A stretch of DNA of 64,000 bases. Source: DAOTZR01 sp034432595 (lineage in GTDB: Bacteria; Chloroflexota; Anaerolineae; B4-G1; SLSP01). The position numbers and the translations under genes were made by a program. The notes under the pieces are model-generated. The model ran no database searches. It worked only from the letters and a program-made list of their open reading frames with translations, and was not told the DNA's origin. The stretch covers positions 6,242 to 70,241 of the forward strand of contig DAOUBT010000015.1 in NCBI GenBank assembly GCA_034432595.1, read 5' to 3'. Below, one piece after another: positions 1-7,137 of this stretch (positions within the stretch are counted from its first letter, which is position 1; each line of letters begins with the position of its first letter).

Positions 1-710
1 AGCTTCAGTTCGCGCAGCGTGTTGTTGAGTTCCACGACGGCCAGCGGCTCGATGAAAAGCGTGGCTCCGCTTGCGGAACGGTCATGGACCACGCCCTGAA
101 TGTGCCCTCTGGCTTCGGCTTTCACCGGCACGACGAAGCGCCCTTCGCGGCGGGTGATGACGGTTTCCTGCAGGTGGCGTGCCGTATCGGCATCGGCGAT
201 GAGGCGGCGCAGGCGCTCCTGAATGCGCTCCTGCGTCACGCGCAGCGCGCTGCGGATGCGCGCCAGTTCGGGCGAGGCGTCGTCGCGCACTTCGCCGCGG
301 TCATCGAGCACGCGCGCGATGGCCTGCGGAATGTGGGGCAGGGGGACGATGCGCGCGGCGATATCGGCCAGGCCGGGGAAGCTTTCTTCTATACGCAGCA
401 GGGCCCGTTGCAGGCGCTCCGCCCCTTCAAGGGTGGCGCGCACCGCCAACAGTTCTTGCGGGTCAAGCAGCGCGCCGTGTTCCGCACGTTCCGCGTAAGG
501 GCGGATATCGGTGATGCCACCTAAAGAGAAATCCGGGCGCTGTTGCAGGAGGGAACGGCCTTCGCGCGTCAGGCGCAGGGCATCGCGCGCCGCGTGCACA
601 TCCGGCGATGGGGTTAACTGCAAGGCCAGCTCCGCCCCGCCGGAAAAATCGGCATAGCGCGCCAAGCGCGCCAGAATTTTGGGATATTCAAGCGTTTCCA
701 GGTGTCTCAT
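1..710 (-). CDS. mutS2: Endonuclease MutS2, N-terminal part (cut by window edge)
   Basis: Partial gene reading leftward from an ATG at 710; the C-terminus lies outside the window. The translation starts MRHLETLEYPKIL and runs without a stop through about 236 codons. It contains the conserved SGATLFIEP and VVELNN segments of the MutS2 core. MutS2 proteins are MutS-like ATPases with a C-terminal Smr nuclease domain; they act on branched DNA or stalled ribosomes rather than in mismatch repair. The ATPase and Smr domains are not visible here. It follows cvpA by about 60 bases on the same strand, an arrangement common in other bacteria, so the two are probably co-transcribed. Identification is confident; completeness cannot be judged. 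Confidence 0.9.
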   Translation of the reverse strand, partial: MRHLETLEYPKILARLARYADFSGGAELALQLTPSPDVHAARDALRLTREGRSLLQQRPDFSLGGITDIRPYAERAEHGALLDPQELLAVRATLEGAERLQRALLRIEESFPGLADIAARIVPLPHIPQAIARVLDDRGEVRDDASPELARIRSALRVTQERIQERLRRLIADADTARHLQETVITRREGRFVVPVKAEARGHIQGVVHDRSASGATLFIEPLAVVELNNTLRELK

Positions 711-770
711 GAATCCTGTGCCTTCAGAAGCATAGAAACAGACGGGGCAACGCAAGTTGCCCCTCGTGCG

Positions 771-1301
771 TTAGAGCAAAGCCGGCGGGTAGCCGTTAAA
801 GAAAAATGGATAAAGCAAGGGACGCAAGATGCTTAACACAGCATCGGTAAAAGGGCGTAAGCCGGAGCGGGTGTACAAATCGTAATAAAAACTCCACCGT
901 TCCAGATTCACCCACTGCATGGAGACGGCCACTTCCAGCCCCTGCAAGAGCAGGGTCAGGATAAGCGCGCCCGAAATCAAGCCAATCAGCCCGCCGAAGA
1001 CGTAATCCAGGAAGCCGAGTTTGGGCAGGGTCGTATCCGGAAAAGCCCAGAGCAGGAACAGATACACACCCGCGTAGAACAGCGCCACCAGGAAAATGAA
1101 TTCCACTCCTTCGCGCAGGCTCACACTTCCCATTTTAATCGCTTTGGTGTACACGGCGAAAGGACGGTAGAGCAGCCCTGCCGCACCGGTAGCAAGGTAA
1201 AGGCTGAACACATTCAGGGCTGCGCGCACGGTGCGCTGATAAGCCTGCCAGCCCGCAAAAAGCAACACCAGGATAAGCAACAATCCATCGAAAGGCGTCA
1301 T
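771..1301 (-). CDS. CvpA family membrane protein
   Basis: A 176-residue integral membrane protein with about four hydrophobic segments (roughly residues 5-25, 30-48, 65-86 and 100-122) and a short soluble tail. Topology, length and position immediately upstream of mutS2 match the CvpA (colicin V production) family, whose molecular role is unclear in most bacteria but includes envelope homeostasis. An extended -10 promoter lies about 40 bases upstream and a GGGGAGG-like site precedes the ATG. A second CvpA-like protein is encoded at 36576-37106 inside the division cluster. Family assignment rests on topology and context more than on a single diagnostic motif. Confidence 0.75.
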   Translation of the reverse strand: MTPFDGLLLILVLLFAGWQAYQRTVRAALNVFSLYLATGAAGLLYRPFAVYTKAIKMGSVSLREGVEFIFLVALFYAGVYLFLLWAFPDTTLPKLGFLDYVFGGLIGLISGALILTLLLQGLEVAVSMQWVNLERWSFYYDLYTRSGLRPFTDAVLSILRPLLYPFFFNGYPPALL

Positions 1302-1339
1302 TTTTCAGCCTCCCCACTGTTGACATGCCACACGCTGAA

Positions 1340-1367
1340 ATTATACCATAGGTGATAAAGGCGCAAA
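1340..1367 (-). promoter_or_regulatory. Promoter of cvpA-mutS2
   Basis: On the minus strand an extended -10, TGG followed by TATAAT (1348 down to 1340), has a weak -35 TTTGCG 16 bases upstream. The predicted start is about 30 bases before the cvpA ATG. Confidence 0.55.
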
Positions 1368-1412
1368 GGGTTGAGCCTATTGGGAGTGCGGTGCCATAGA
1401 ACATGCGGGCGG

Positions 1413-1515
1413 GGTAGGGGGGCGAAGGTATTGCCTTCGCCTACGCTGCTTTTGTTCCCCGGCTCTTGCCCACCCGATTTTTCATCACGCTGTTCTCCGG
1501 CTGAAAACGCATCGG
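1413..1515 (+). repeat. Dispersed palindromic repeat, copy 1, with GAAAACGCATC tail
   Basis: The palindrome GGCGAAGG...CCTTCGCC lies at 1421-1441. About 60 bases on is GGCTGAAAACGCATCGG (1499-1515). The copy at 44214-44282 has the same two elements in the same order, GACTGAAAACGCATC being the second. Same family as the repeats near 6.9, 14.2, 26.8, 48.1, 52.5 and 62.2 kb. Confidence 0.6.
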
Positions 1516-1632
1516 CAGCGCGTTCAACGATTGCTCCGCTATGGGGTGGCAGGCAGGTACGGTTATCTCTCTAAAATCTTGATTCGGGTGTATGATGCGA
1601 ATATCCTATGTGCCGTTTGAGGAGGTAGAGTT

Positions 1633-3462
1633 ATGTTGCGAGACTGGTTAATCGGGCCACCGCTGCCCACCCAACTTGCGCAGGAGGAACGCCTGAGTAA
1701 GATCCAGGCCCTGGCGGCTTTTTCGCCCGATGCATTGTCTTCAATTGCTTATGCCAACCAGGAGATCTTTTTATCCCTGGTGGTAGCTGGCGCCGCCGGG
1801 TTAGCCTCGTCGTTGTGGATCGCCCTTGCGATCACCGTCGTGCTGGTCATCGTGGGCCTTTCTTATTACCAGACTATTCAAGCCTACCCGCAAGGAGGTG
1901 GCTCCTACACGGTCGCCAGAGAAAATTTAGGGATGACGACCAGCCTGGTGGTAGCAGGAGCTCTGGTGATTGACTACATGCTCAACGCTGCGGTAAGTGC
2001 GACTGCGGGCATCGCCGCGTTGACTTCGGCTTTCCCCGTCCTGCTGCCTTATCGCGTTATTCTTTCGCTCACCCTGTTGGGTGTGATTACGATTCTGAAT
2101 TTGCGCGGGGCGCGCGAATCGGGCCGGGCGATGGCCGTTCCCGTCTACGCTTTTGTCGGGACTTACGCTCTGCTCGTCGTGATAGGTCTGGTGCGAATGC
2201 GCATCGAACCAACCGCAGCGCTGCAAACCGTTGCGCCGCCGGCGCTGGTGCCGTTGACGTTGGGGGTCTTGTTGCACGCTTTCGCTTCTGGCTGCACGGC
2301 TTTGACCGGTGTGGAAGCCATCAGCAACGGCGTGCCCGCTTTCAAGCCCCCGGAGTCTCGTCACGCCGGGCAGACGTTGCTGGTGATGGTACTCTTGATG
2401 GGTTTCCTGTTCCTGGGCACGGTAGGCATGACCCAGCATTTCGCCGTGATTCCCGCGGAGCACGAAACCATTCTCTCCGCCCTGGCACATCGGCTGGTGG
2501 GATCGGGGCTTCCTTACTACCTCGTGCAGGGGGTCACCTTAGTCATGCTCGCCGTCGCGGCCAACACCAGCTTCGCCGGATTCCCACGCCTGGCCGCCAT
2601 TCTGGCCCAGGATGGCTTTTTGCCGCGTCAACTTGCCTTTCTGGGCGACCGTCTGGTGTATTCCAACGGCATCATACTGCTGTCGGCCCTTTCCATGGTG
2701 CTGGTCGTGCTTTTTGGGGGCGATACCCATGCGTTGATTCCGCTCTTTGCAGTCGGCACTTTCACGGCCTTCACGCTTTCCCAGGCGGGCATGGTTCGTC
2801 ACTGGTGGCGACGGCGCACCCGTGGCTGGGAGGTGAGTATGTTGATGAATGCCATGGGTACCGTCATGACCGGCCTGGCGCTGACCCTGGTGACGATAGG
2901 CAGGTTTGTGCACGGCGCCTGGATTGTGCTGGTCTCCATTCCGCTGCTCGTGGCCCTGTTCCGCGCCATTAAAGCGCACTACGTGGAGATTGGACGCGAA
3001 TTGACGCTGCATGGGCTGCCCCCCGACATTCGTCCTCTTGCCAAACCGCGCATCGTGATTCCCATTTCCGGCGTTCATCGTGGCGTCATCGAAGCCGTGC
3101 GCTATGCGCTTTCGATTTCCGACAAAGTAACAGCCGTGTATGTGGAAGTGATGCCTGGAGGTGCGGAAAAGGTCCGCCGTGCCTGGGAGCAATGGGAGCC
3201 GGACATTCCCCTCGTGGTTTTGCCATCTCCCTACCGTTCCACCCTGGGACCCTTCCTGGAGTTCCTCGACCGCACCGATAATGAGCACAACGACGGACAA
3301 CTGGCAACGGTTTTGCTACCGGAATTTGTCCCGGCGCGCTGGTGGCAGGTGCCTCTGCACAATCAGACGGCGTGGCTGTTCAAAATGGCGCTTTTGTACC
3401 GGCGGCGGCGTTATGGACGGGGGCGCGCCATCATTGATGTGCCCTTCTTCTTGCGGCGTTAG
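1633..3462 (+). CDS. kimA: KimA-type potassium importer (APC superfamily)
   Basis: 609 residues, essentially the length of Bacillus subtilis KimA (formerly YdaO), a high-affinity proton-coupled K+ importer. The N-terminus (LIGPPLPTQ, then SPDALSSIAYA), AYPQGGGSYTVARENLG near residue 85, ILNLRGARESG, GCTALTGVEAISNGVPAF and ANTSFAGFPRLA all match that family. About twelve membrane segments are followed by a cytosolic domain from roughly residue 460 (starting PRIVIPISGVHRGV), which in KimA packs beneath the transporter and binds c-di-AMP. GGAGGT at 1621 fits the ATG. The stop codon overlaps the sir2 stop on the opposite strand. Role: potassium uptake at the cytoplasmic membrane; a related amino-acid permease is less likely given the full-length match. 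Confidence 0.85.
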   Translation: MLRDWLIGPPLPTQLAQEERLSKIQALAAFSPDALSSIAYANQEIFLSLVVAGAAGLASSLWIALAITVVLVIVGLSYYQTIQAYPQGGGSYTVARENLGMTTSLVVAGALVIDYMLNAAVSATAGIAALTSAFPVLLPYRVILSLTLLGVITILNLRGARESGRAMAVPVYAFVGTYALLVVIGLVRMRIEPTAALQTVAPPALVPLTLGVLLHAFASGCTALTGVEAISNGVPAFKPPESRHAGQTLLVMVLLMGFLFLGTVGMTQHFAVIPAEHETILSALAHRLVGSGLPYYLVQGVTLVMLAVAANTSFAGFPRLAAILAQDGFLPRQLAFLGDRLVYSNGIILLSALSMVLVVLFGGDTHALIPLFAVGTFTAFTLSQAGMVRHWWRRRTRGWEVSMLMNAMGTVMTGLALTLVTIGRFVHGAWIVLVSIPLLVALFRAIKAHYVEIGRELTLHGLPPDIRPLAKPRIVIPISGVHRGVIEAVRYALSISDKVTAVYVEVMPGGAEKVRRAWEQWEPDIPLVVLPSPYRSTLGPFLEFLDRTDNEHNDGQLATVLLPEFVPARWWQVPLHNQTAWLFKMALLYRRRRYGRGRAIIDVPFFLRR

Positions 3463-4223
3463 CGCGCTTGCAGGGCGGCGATCAGGGCCGGCATCACCTC
3501 TTCCGCCGGCCCGGCCAGGCTGATGTGCACCAGAGGCGTGTGCGCCGTGGGGTTGGGGTTCACCTCGATGCAGAAAACCTTGTACTCCAGCGCCCAGACG
3601 GGGAGATGGGACGCCGGAGCGACCATGCCCGATGTGCCCACAATCAGCAGAACCTGGGCTTCGAGCACCGCTTCAACGGCAGCCCCCCAGGCATCCGAGG
3701 GCAACATCTCGCCAAACCACACCACATCCGGACGCTGCCAGGCGCCGCAGTAGGGGCAGGGTGGGGGAAAATCCAGGTCCAGTGGCGGCTCCGGCAGCAA
3801 CGTGGGTTCGCCGCGGCAGGCGGCGCTGCACTTGAAGCGGCGGAAGCTGCCGTGGAGCTCCAGCACACGCCGGCTCCCCGCCGCCTGATGCAGGCCGTCA
3901 ATGTTCTGCGTGATGACCGTCACCTGTGGGATGAGGTCCTCCAGTGCGGCGATAGCTTCATGCGCCGGGTTGGGGCGCGCCGCCATAATATGGCGGCGGC
4001 GTTGATTGTACCAGGCCCACACCTCGCGTGGATGCTTCAGAAAGCCCTCGTAAGTAGCGTAAAGGTTGGGGTCGTAGCGCTGCCAGGCGCCGTCCGCGTC
4101 GCGGTAGGTGGCCAATCCGCTCGCGCGCGAGACGCCGGCGCCGGTCAACACGGCCAGCTTTTCGCAGCGCTTGAGGACTTGTGCCGCATGGAGCAGCTCC
4201 TTTTCAATGTCGGGATGGGCCAT
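3459..4223 (-). CDS. cobB: Sir2-family NAD-dependent protein deacylase
   Basis: A 254-residue sirtuin that removes acyl groups from lysines using NAD+. Visible motifs are LTGAGVSRASG (from residue 26), QNIDGLH (106-112), the catalytic His124 in LELHGS, and a Zn-binding set Cys132, Cys136, Cys156 and Cys159. Length is typical of the bacterial CobB/SrtN type. The start has no strong ribosome site but overlaps the end of the upstream small membrane gene by 20 bases, suggesting translational coupling. It is the last gene of the ZIP - Trm112 - membrane protein - sir2 operon, and its stop overlaps that of kimA head-on. Confidence 0.9.
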   Translation of the reverse strand: MAHPDIEKELLHAAQVLKRCEKLAVLTGAGVSRASGLATYRDADGAWQRYDPNLYATYEGFLKHPREVWAWYNQRRRHIMAARPNPAHEAIAALEDLIPQVTVITQNIDGLHQAAGSRRVLELHGSFRRFKCSAACRGEPTLLPEPPLDLDFPPPCPYCGAWQRPDVVWFGEMLPSDAWGAAVEAVLEAQVLLIVGTSGMVAPASHLPVWALEYKVFCIEVNPNPTAHTPLVHISLAGPAEEVMPALIAALQAR

Positions 4224-4440
4224 AGCACTTCTGCCACAAATAAGCGCTCAGCAAAATCAGGAAAACGCCCACCCCCATCAACCCCGTGCTCAACAGGTCG
4301 AGCAAGGTGATACTGTGCTGCGCGTCCAGGACCCACAGGCTCGGCCCCTCGCTTTCAAAGGGCAGGGCTAAAGTCACCAGGCCCAACAGCGTCAACGTCA
4401 GACCCAGGGCGCTGAGCCAGGGGATGAGGCGCGCGCTCAT
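4204..4440 (-). CDS. Small two-span membrane protein, unknown function
   Basis: 78 residues with two hydrophobic spans, about 6-27 and 48-69, separated by a short polar loop. No recognised family. It begins three bases after the stop of the Trm112-like gene and overlaps the sir2 start by 20 bases, so it is very likely translated as part of this operon. Nothing in it points to a catalytic function; an accessory role to the ZIP transporter or in the membrane is possible but unsupported. Confidence 0.7.
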   Translation of the reverse strand: MSARLIPWLSALGLTLTLLGLVTLALPFESEGPSLWVLDAQHSITLLDLLSTGLMGVGVFLILLSAYLWQKCYGPSRH

Positions 4441-4443
4441 GGT

Positions 4444-4686
4444 TTACTCGACGCGGGGTGGGGGCACGGGCAGGCTTTCCACCGGCATGGCCTGCCATGC
4501 ATTGCCCTGCTCAATCAACATCACCGGAATATCCTGTTGCACAGGGTATTTGCGCCCGCAATCCTGACACACCAACCAGTGGCCCCCGGCCACCAACTCC
4601 AGCCGCCCTGGGTCTTGGGTGGCCTCATGGGGTTGCGTCACACATGCCGGACAGCGCAGGATCGCCAGCAGTTTCTCGCTAATCAT
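4444..4686 (-). CDS. Trm112/UPF0434-like zinc-ribbon protein
   Basis: 80 residues starting MISEKLLAILRCPACV. Two Cys pairs, Cys12/Cys15 and Cys40/Cys43, form a zinc ribbon, and YPVQQDIPVML is the characteristic Trm112/YcaR segment. In archaea and eukaryotes Trm112 activates several methyltransferases; the bacterial members are small and mostly uncharacterised. GGAAAACC precedes the ATG. It lies between the ZIP transporter and the small membrane gene in one operon. Family assignment is solid; the function here is not known. Confidence 0.85.
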   Translation of the reverse strand: MISEKLLAILRCPACVTQPHEATQDPGRLELVAGGHWLVCQDCGRKYPVQQDIPVMLIEQGNAWQAMPVESLPVPPPRVE

Positions 4687-4719
4687 GGTTTTCCTCCAGG
4701 TTGATTGATATACAGTGGC

Positions 4720-5526
4720 TTACCCTAAAGCCACGTCCAGGAACATCATGATCGCAAAGCCCAGCAACACGCCCCAGGTGGCTTCGTGGGTGTTGCCGCT
4801 CTGTTGGGCTTCGGGGATGAGGTCCTCGGCGACGACGAAAATCATCGCGCCCGCGGCGAACGCCATGGCGTAGGGCAGGATGGGACGCGCCACCAGCACG
4901 GTTGCAGCACCCAGCACGCCCGCGATGGGTTCCACCATGCCGGAAAGCTGCCCATACCAGAAGCTCTTGAGGTGCGAAGCGCCCTCACGATGGAGCGGCA
5001 TGGACACCGCCAGACCTTCCGGCAGATTCTGAATGCCGATGCCTAAAGCCAGGGCCATGGCGCCGGCTAAGGTCGCCGAGGGCAACCCTGCTGCTGTAGC
5101 GCCAAAGGCCACCCCTACGGCCAGGCCTTCTGGGAAATTGTGGAGCGTAATCGCCAGAATGAGCAGGGTCACACGCTGCCAGCGGGTCTTGATGCCTTCA
5201 GGATTCGCTTCGCCCATGTGCAGGTGCGGCAACACTTTATCCACGCCGCGCAGAAAAACCCCGCCTGCCAGGAAGCCCACCACCGCCGGCACCCAGGCCG
5301 GGAGCAGGCCACCTTGCGCCATCTCGATAGCGGGGGCCAGCAGCGACCAGTAACTCGCGGCGATCATCACCCCGGCGGCGAAGCCCAACATGCTATCCAT
5401 CACCTTCTGCTTCACATCGCGCGCCAGGAACACCCCCGCCGCGCCGAGCGCCGTCATGCCCCAAGTGAACAACGTTCCCAGCAGCCCTTGCAACACGGGA
5501 TTGAGTTCACCTAACCAGTCTGTCAT
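4720..5526 (-). CDS. ZIP family divalent metal transporter
   Basis: 268 residues with about eight membrane segments. The paired signature helices HNFPEGLAVGVAFG and QNLPEGLAV carry the His/Asn/Glu ligands of the ZIP transport site, and a HLHMG loop lies just before. The ATG at 5526 is preferred over an upstream in-frame start at 5646 because GAGGAGGAG sits directly ahead of it and the protein then begins with the first membrane helix (MTDWLG). Likely imports Zn2+ or another divalent metal. It heads an operon with two zinc-binding proteins (Trm112-like and Sir2), which favours zinc. Divergent from the ferredoxin-like gene at 5631. Confidence 0.88.
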   Translation of the reverse strand: MTDWLGELNPVLQGLLGTLFTWGMTALGAAGVFLARDVKQKVMDSMLGFAAGVMIAASYWSLLAPAIEMAQGGLLPAWVPAVVGFLAGGVFLRGVDKVLPHLHMGEANPEGIKTRWQRVTLLILAITLHNFPEGLAVGVAFGATAAGLPSATLAGAMALALGIGIQNLPEGLAVSMPLHREGASHLKSFWYGQLSGMVEPIAGVLGAATVLVARPILPYAMAFAAGAMIFVVAEDLIPEAQQSGNTHEATWGVLLGFAIMMFLDVALG

Positions 5527-5556
5527 GCCGCTTCTCCTCCTCTGCGTTTCACGGAT

Positions 5557-5596
5557 AGTATAGCACAGCCCACTTGTTTGGAAAGCATGGTATAAT
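5557..5596. promoter_or_regulatory. Divergent extended -10 promoters
   Basis: Plus strand: TGG then TATAAT (5588-5596), leading into the gene at 5631. Minus strand: TGC then TATACT (5565 down to 5557), leading into the ZIP operon. Neither has a convincing -35. The two -10 elements are about 28 bases apart, so one bound regulator could affect both. Confidence 0.5.
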
Positions 5597-5630
5597 CGGG
5601 ACGTCAGATGATTTGTAATTGGAGGTAATC

Positions 5631-6704
5631 GTGGAAACTCATCCACCCCTTGACCCGGCCTACAAGCGCTTAGCGCAGCGGCTCGACAGCCTGCCGGAGG
5701 GCTTTCCCCCTACGGCCAGTGGTGTGGAGTTGCGCTTGCTGGCCCACCTTTTCACGCCTGCGGAAGCGGCCCTGGTGGCGGATCTCACCCTCACGCCGGA
5801 GACGGCGCCGGAGTTCGCGCAACGCACCGGACGTGATGCGCGCGAGGTGCGGCAGATGCTCAAGGACCTGGTGCGACGCGGCCTCATCAGCGCGGAACGT
5901 ACCCCGCGCGGCCTGGGCTATGCCCTGCTTCCCTTTGTCGTTGGCATCTACGAAATGCAGGGTAGCCGCATTGATCGCACCTTAGCGGAGCTTTTTGAGG
6001 CTTATTACCACGAGGCTTTCGGGCGCGTGGCTGCGATTAACCCGCCGGTGCACCGCGTCATTCCCGTGCAGCAGAGCATCCAGACCGAACTTAACGTCCA
6101 GCCCTACGAAAACGCGGCGGACATCGTCCGCTCCGCGCAGGCCTGGGGCGTGTTGGATTGCGTCTGTCGCAAACAAAAAGCCCTCATCGGCCAACCCTGT
6201 GGTCACCCGCTGGACGTGTGTATGATTCTGAGCCAGACCCCCGGCGCTTTCGATCAGGCCGAGGGCATCCGCGCGCTCACCCTGGACGAGGCTCTGGCGA
6301 CCCTGCGCCGCGCTGCCGACGCCGGGCTGGTGCATTCCGTGAGCAACTCGCGCGAGGACTTGTGGTACATCTGTAACTGTTGTACCTGCTCCTGCGGCAT
6401 CCTGCGCGGCATGGTGGATTTAGGTCTCAGCGGCGTGGTCGCCAGTTCCGGTTTTATCAGTCAGGTGGATGAGGCTGCCTGCATCGCGTGCGGCGCGTGC
6501 GCGGACCGCTGTCCCTTCATGGCCATCACCGTGGAAGACGTGGCGCGCGTGGACGCTTTGCGCTGCGCAGGCTGTGGGCAGTGCATCCTGGTGTGCCCCA
6601 GCGATGCGCTGAGCCTGGTCCGCCGCCCGGATGCCGGGCCGGATACGCTGCCCGCGAGCCTGGCGGAATGGCGCGAGCGCCGCGCCCGCGTTCGCGGCTT
6701 GTGA
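5631..6704 (+). CDS. Winged-helix/4Fe-4S ferredoxin fusion protein
   Basis: 357 residues from a GTG at 5631, chosen because GGAGGT ends four bases before it; an in-frame TTG at 5619 lies ahead of that site. Residues about 45-95 read as a winged-helix segment (EFAQRTGRDAREVRQML, then VRRGLISAERTPRG). A middle region has unusual cysteine clusters (CVCRKQ, CGHPLDVC and CNCCTCSCG). The C-terminal third carries two 4Fe-4S signatures, CIACGACADRCP and CAGCGQCILVCP. It sits alone behind its own extended -10 promoter, divergent from the ZIP operon. The architecture suggests a redox-linked regulator or an electron-transfer adaptor. The substrate or partner is unknown. Confidence 0.75.
   Translation: METHPPLDPAYKRLAQRLDSLPEGFPPTASGVELRLLAHLFTPAEAALVADLTLTPETAPEFAQRTGRDAREVRQMLKDLVRRGLISAERTPRGLGYALLPFVVGIYEMQGSRIDRTLAELFEAYYHEAFGRVAAINPPVHRVIPVQQSIQTELNVQPYENAADIVRSAQAWGVLDCVCRKQKALIGQPCGHPLDVCMILSQTPGAFDQAEGIRALTLDEALATLRRAADAGLVHSVSNSREDLWYICNCCTCSCGILRGMVDLGLSGVVASSGFISQVDEAACIACGACADRCPFMAITVEDVARVDALRCAGCGQCILVCPSDALSLVRRPDAGPDTLPASLAEWRERRARVRGL

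Positions 6705-7137
<433 letters not shown>

Larger units (their letters stand above)
1302..1632. other. Intergenic region between cvpA and kimA
   Basis: Holds the cvpA promoter at its left end, a copy of the dispersed palindromic repeat near 1421-1441, and the kimA ribosome site at its right end. The rest shows no gene. The conserved core of the c-di-AMP (ydaO) riboswitch that precedes kimA in Bacillus was looked for by eye and not seen. Confidence 0.5.

Noticed and set aside
1302..1632. Possible ydaO riboswitch upstream of kimA
   Set aside because: No conserved core was found by eye, and a dispersed repeat fills much of the region.
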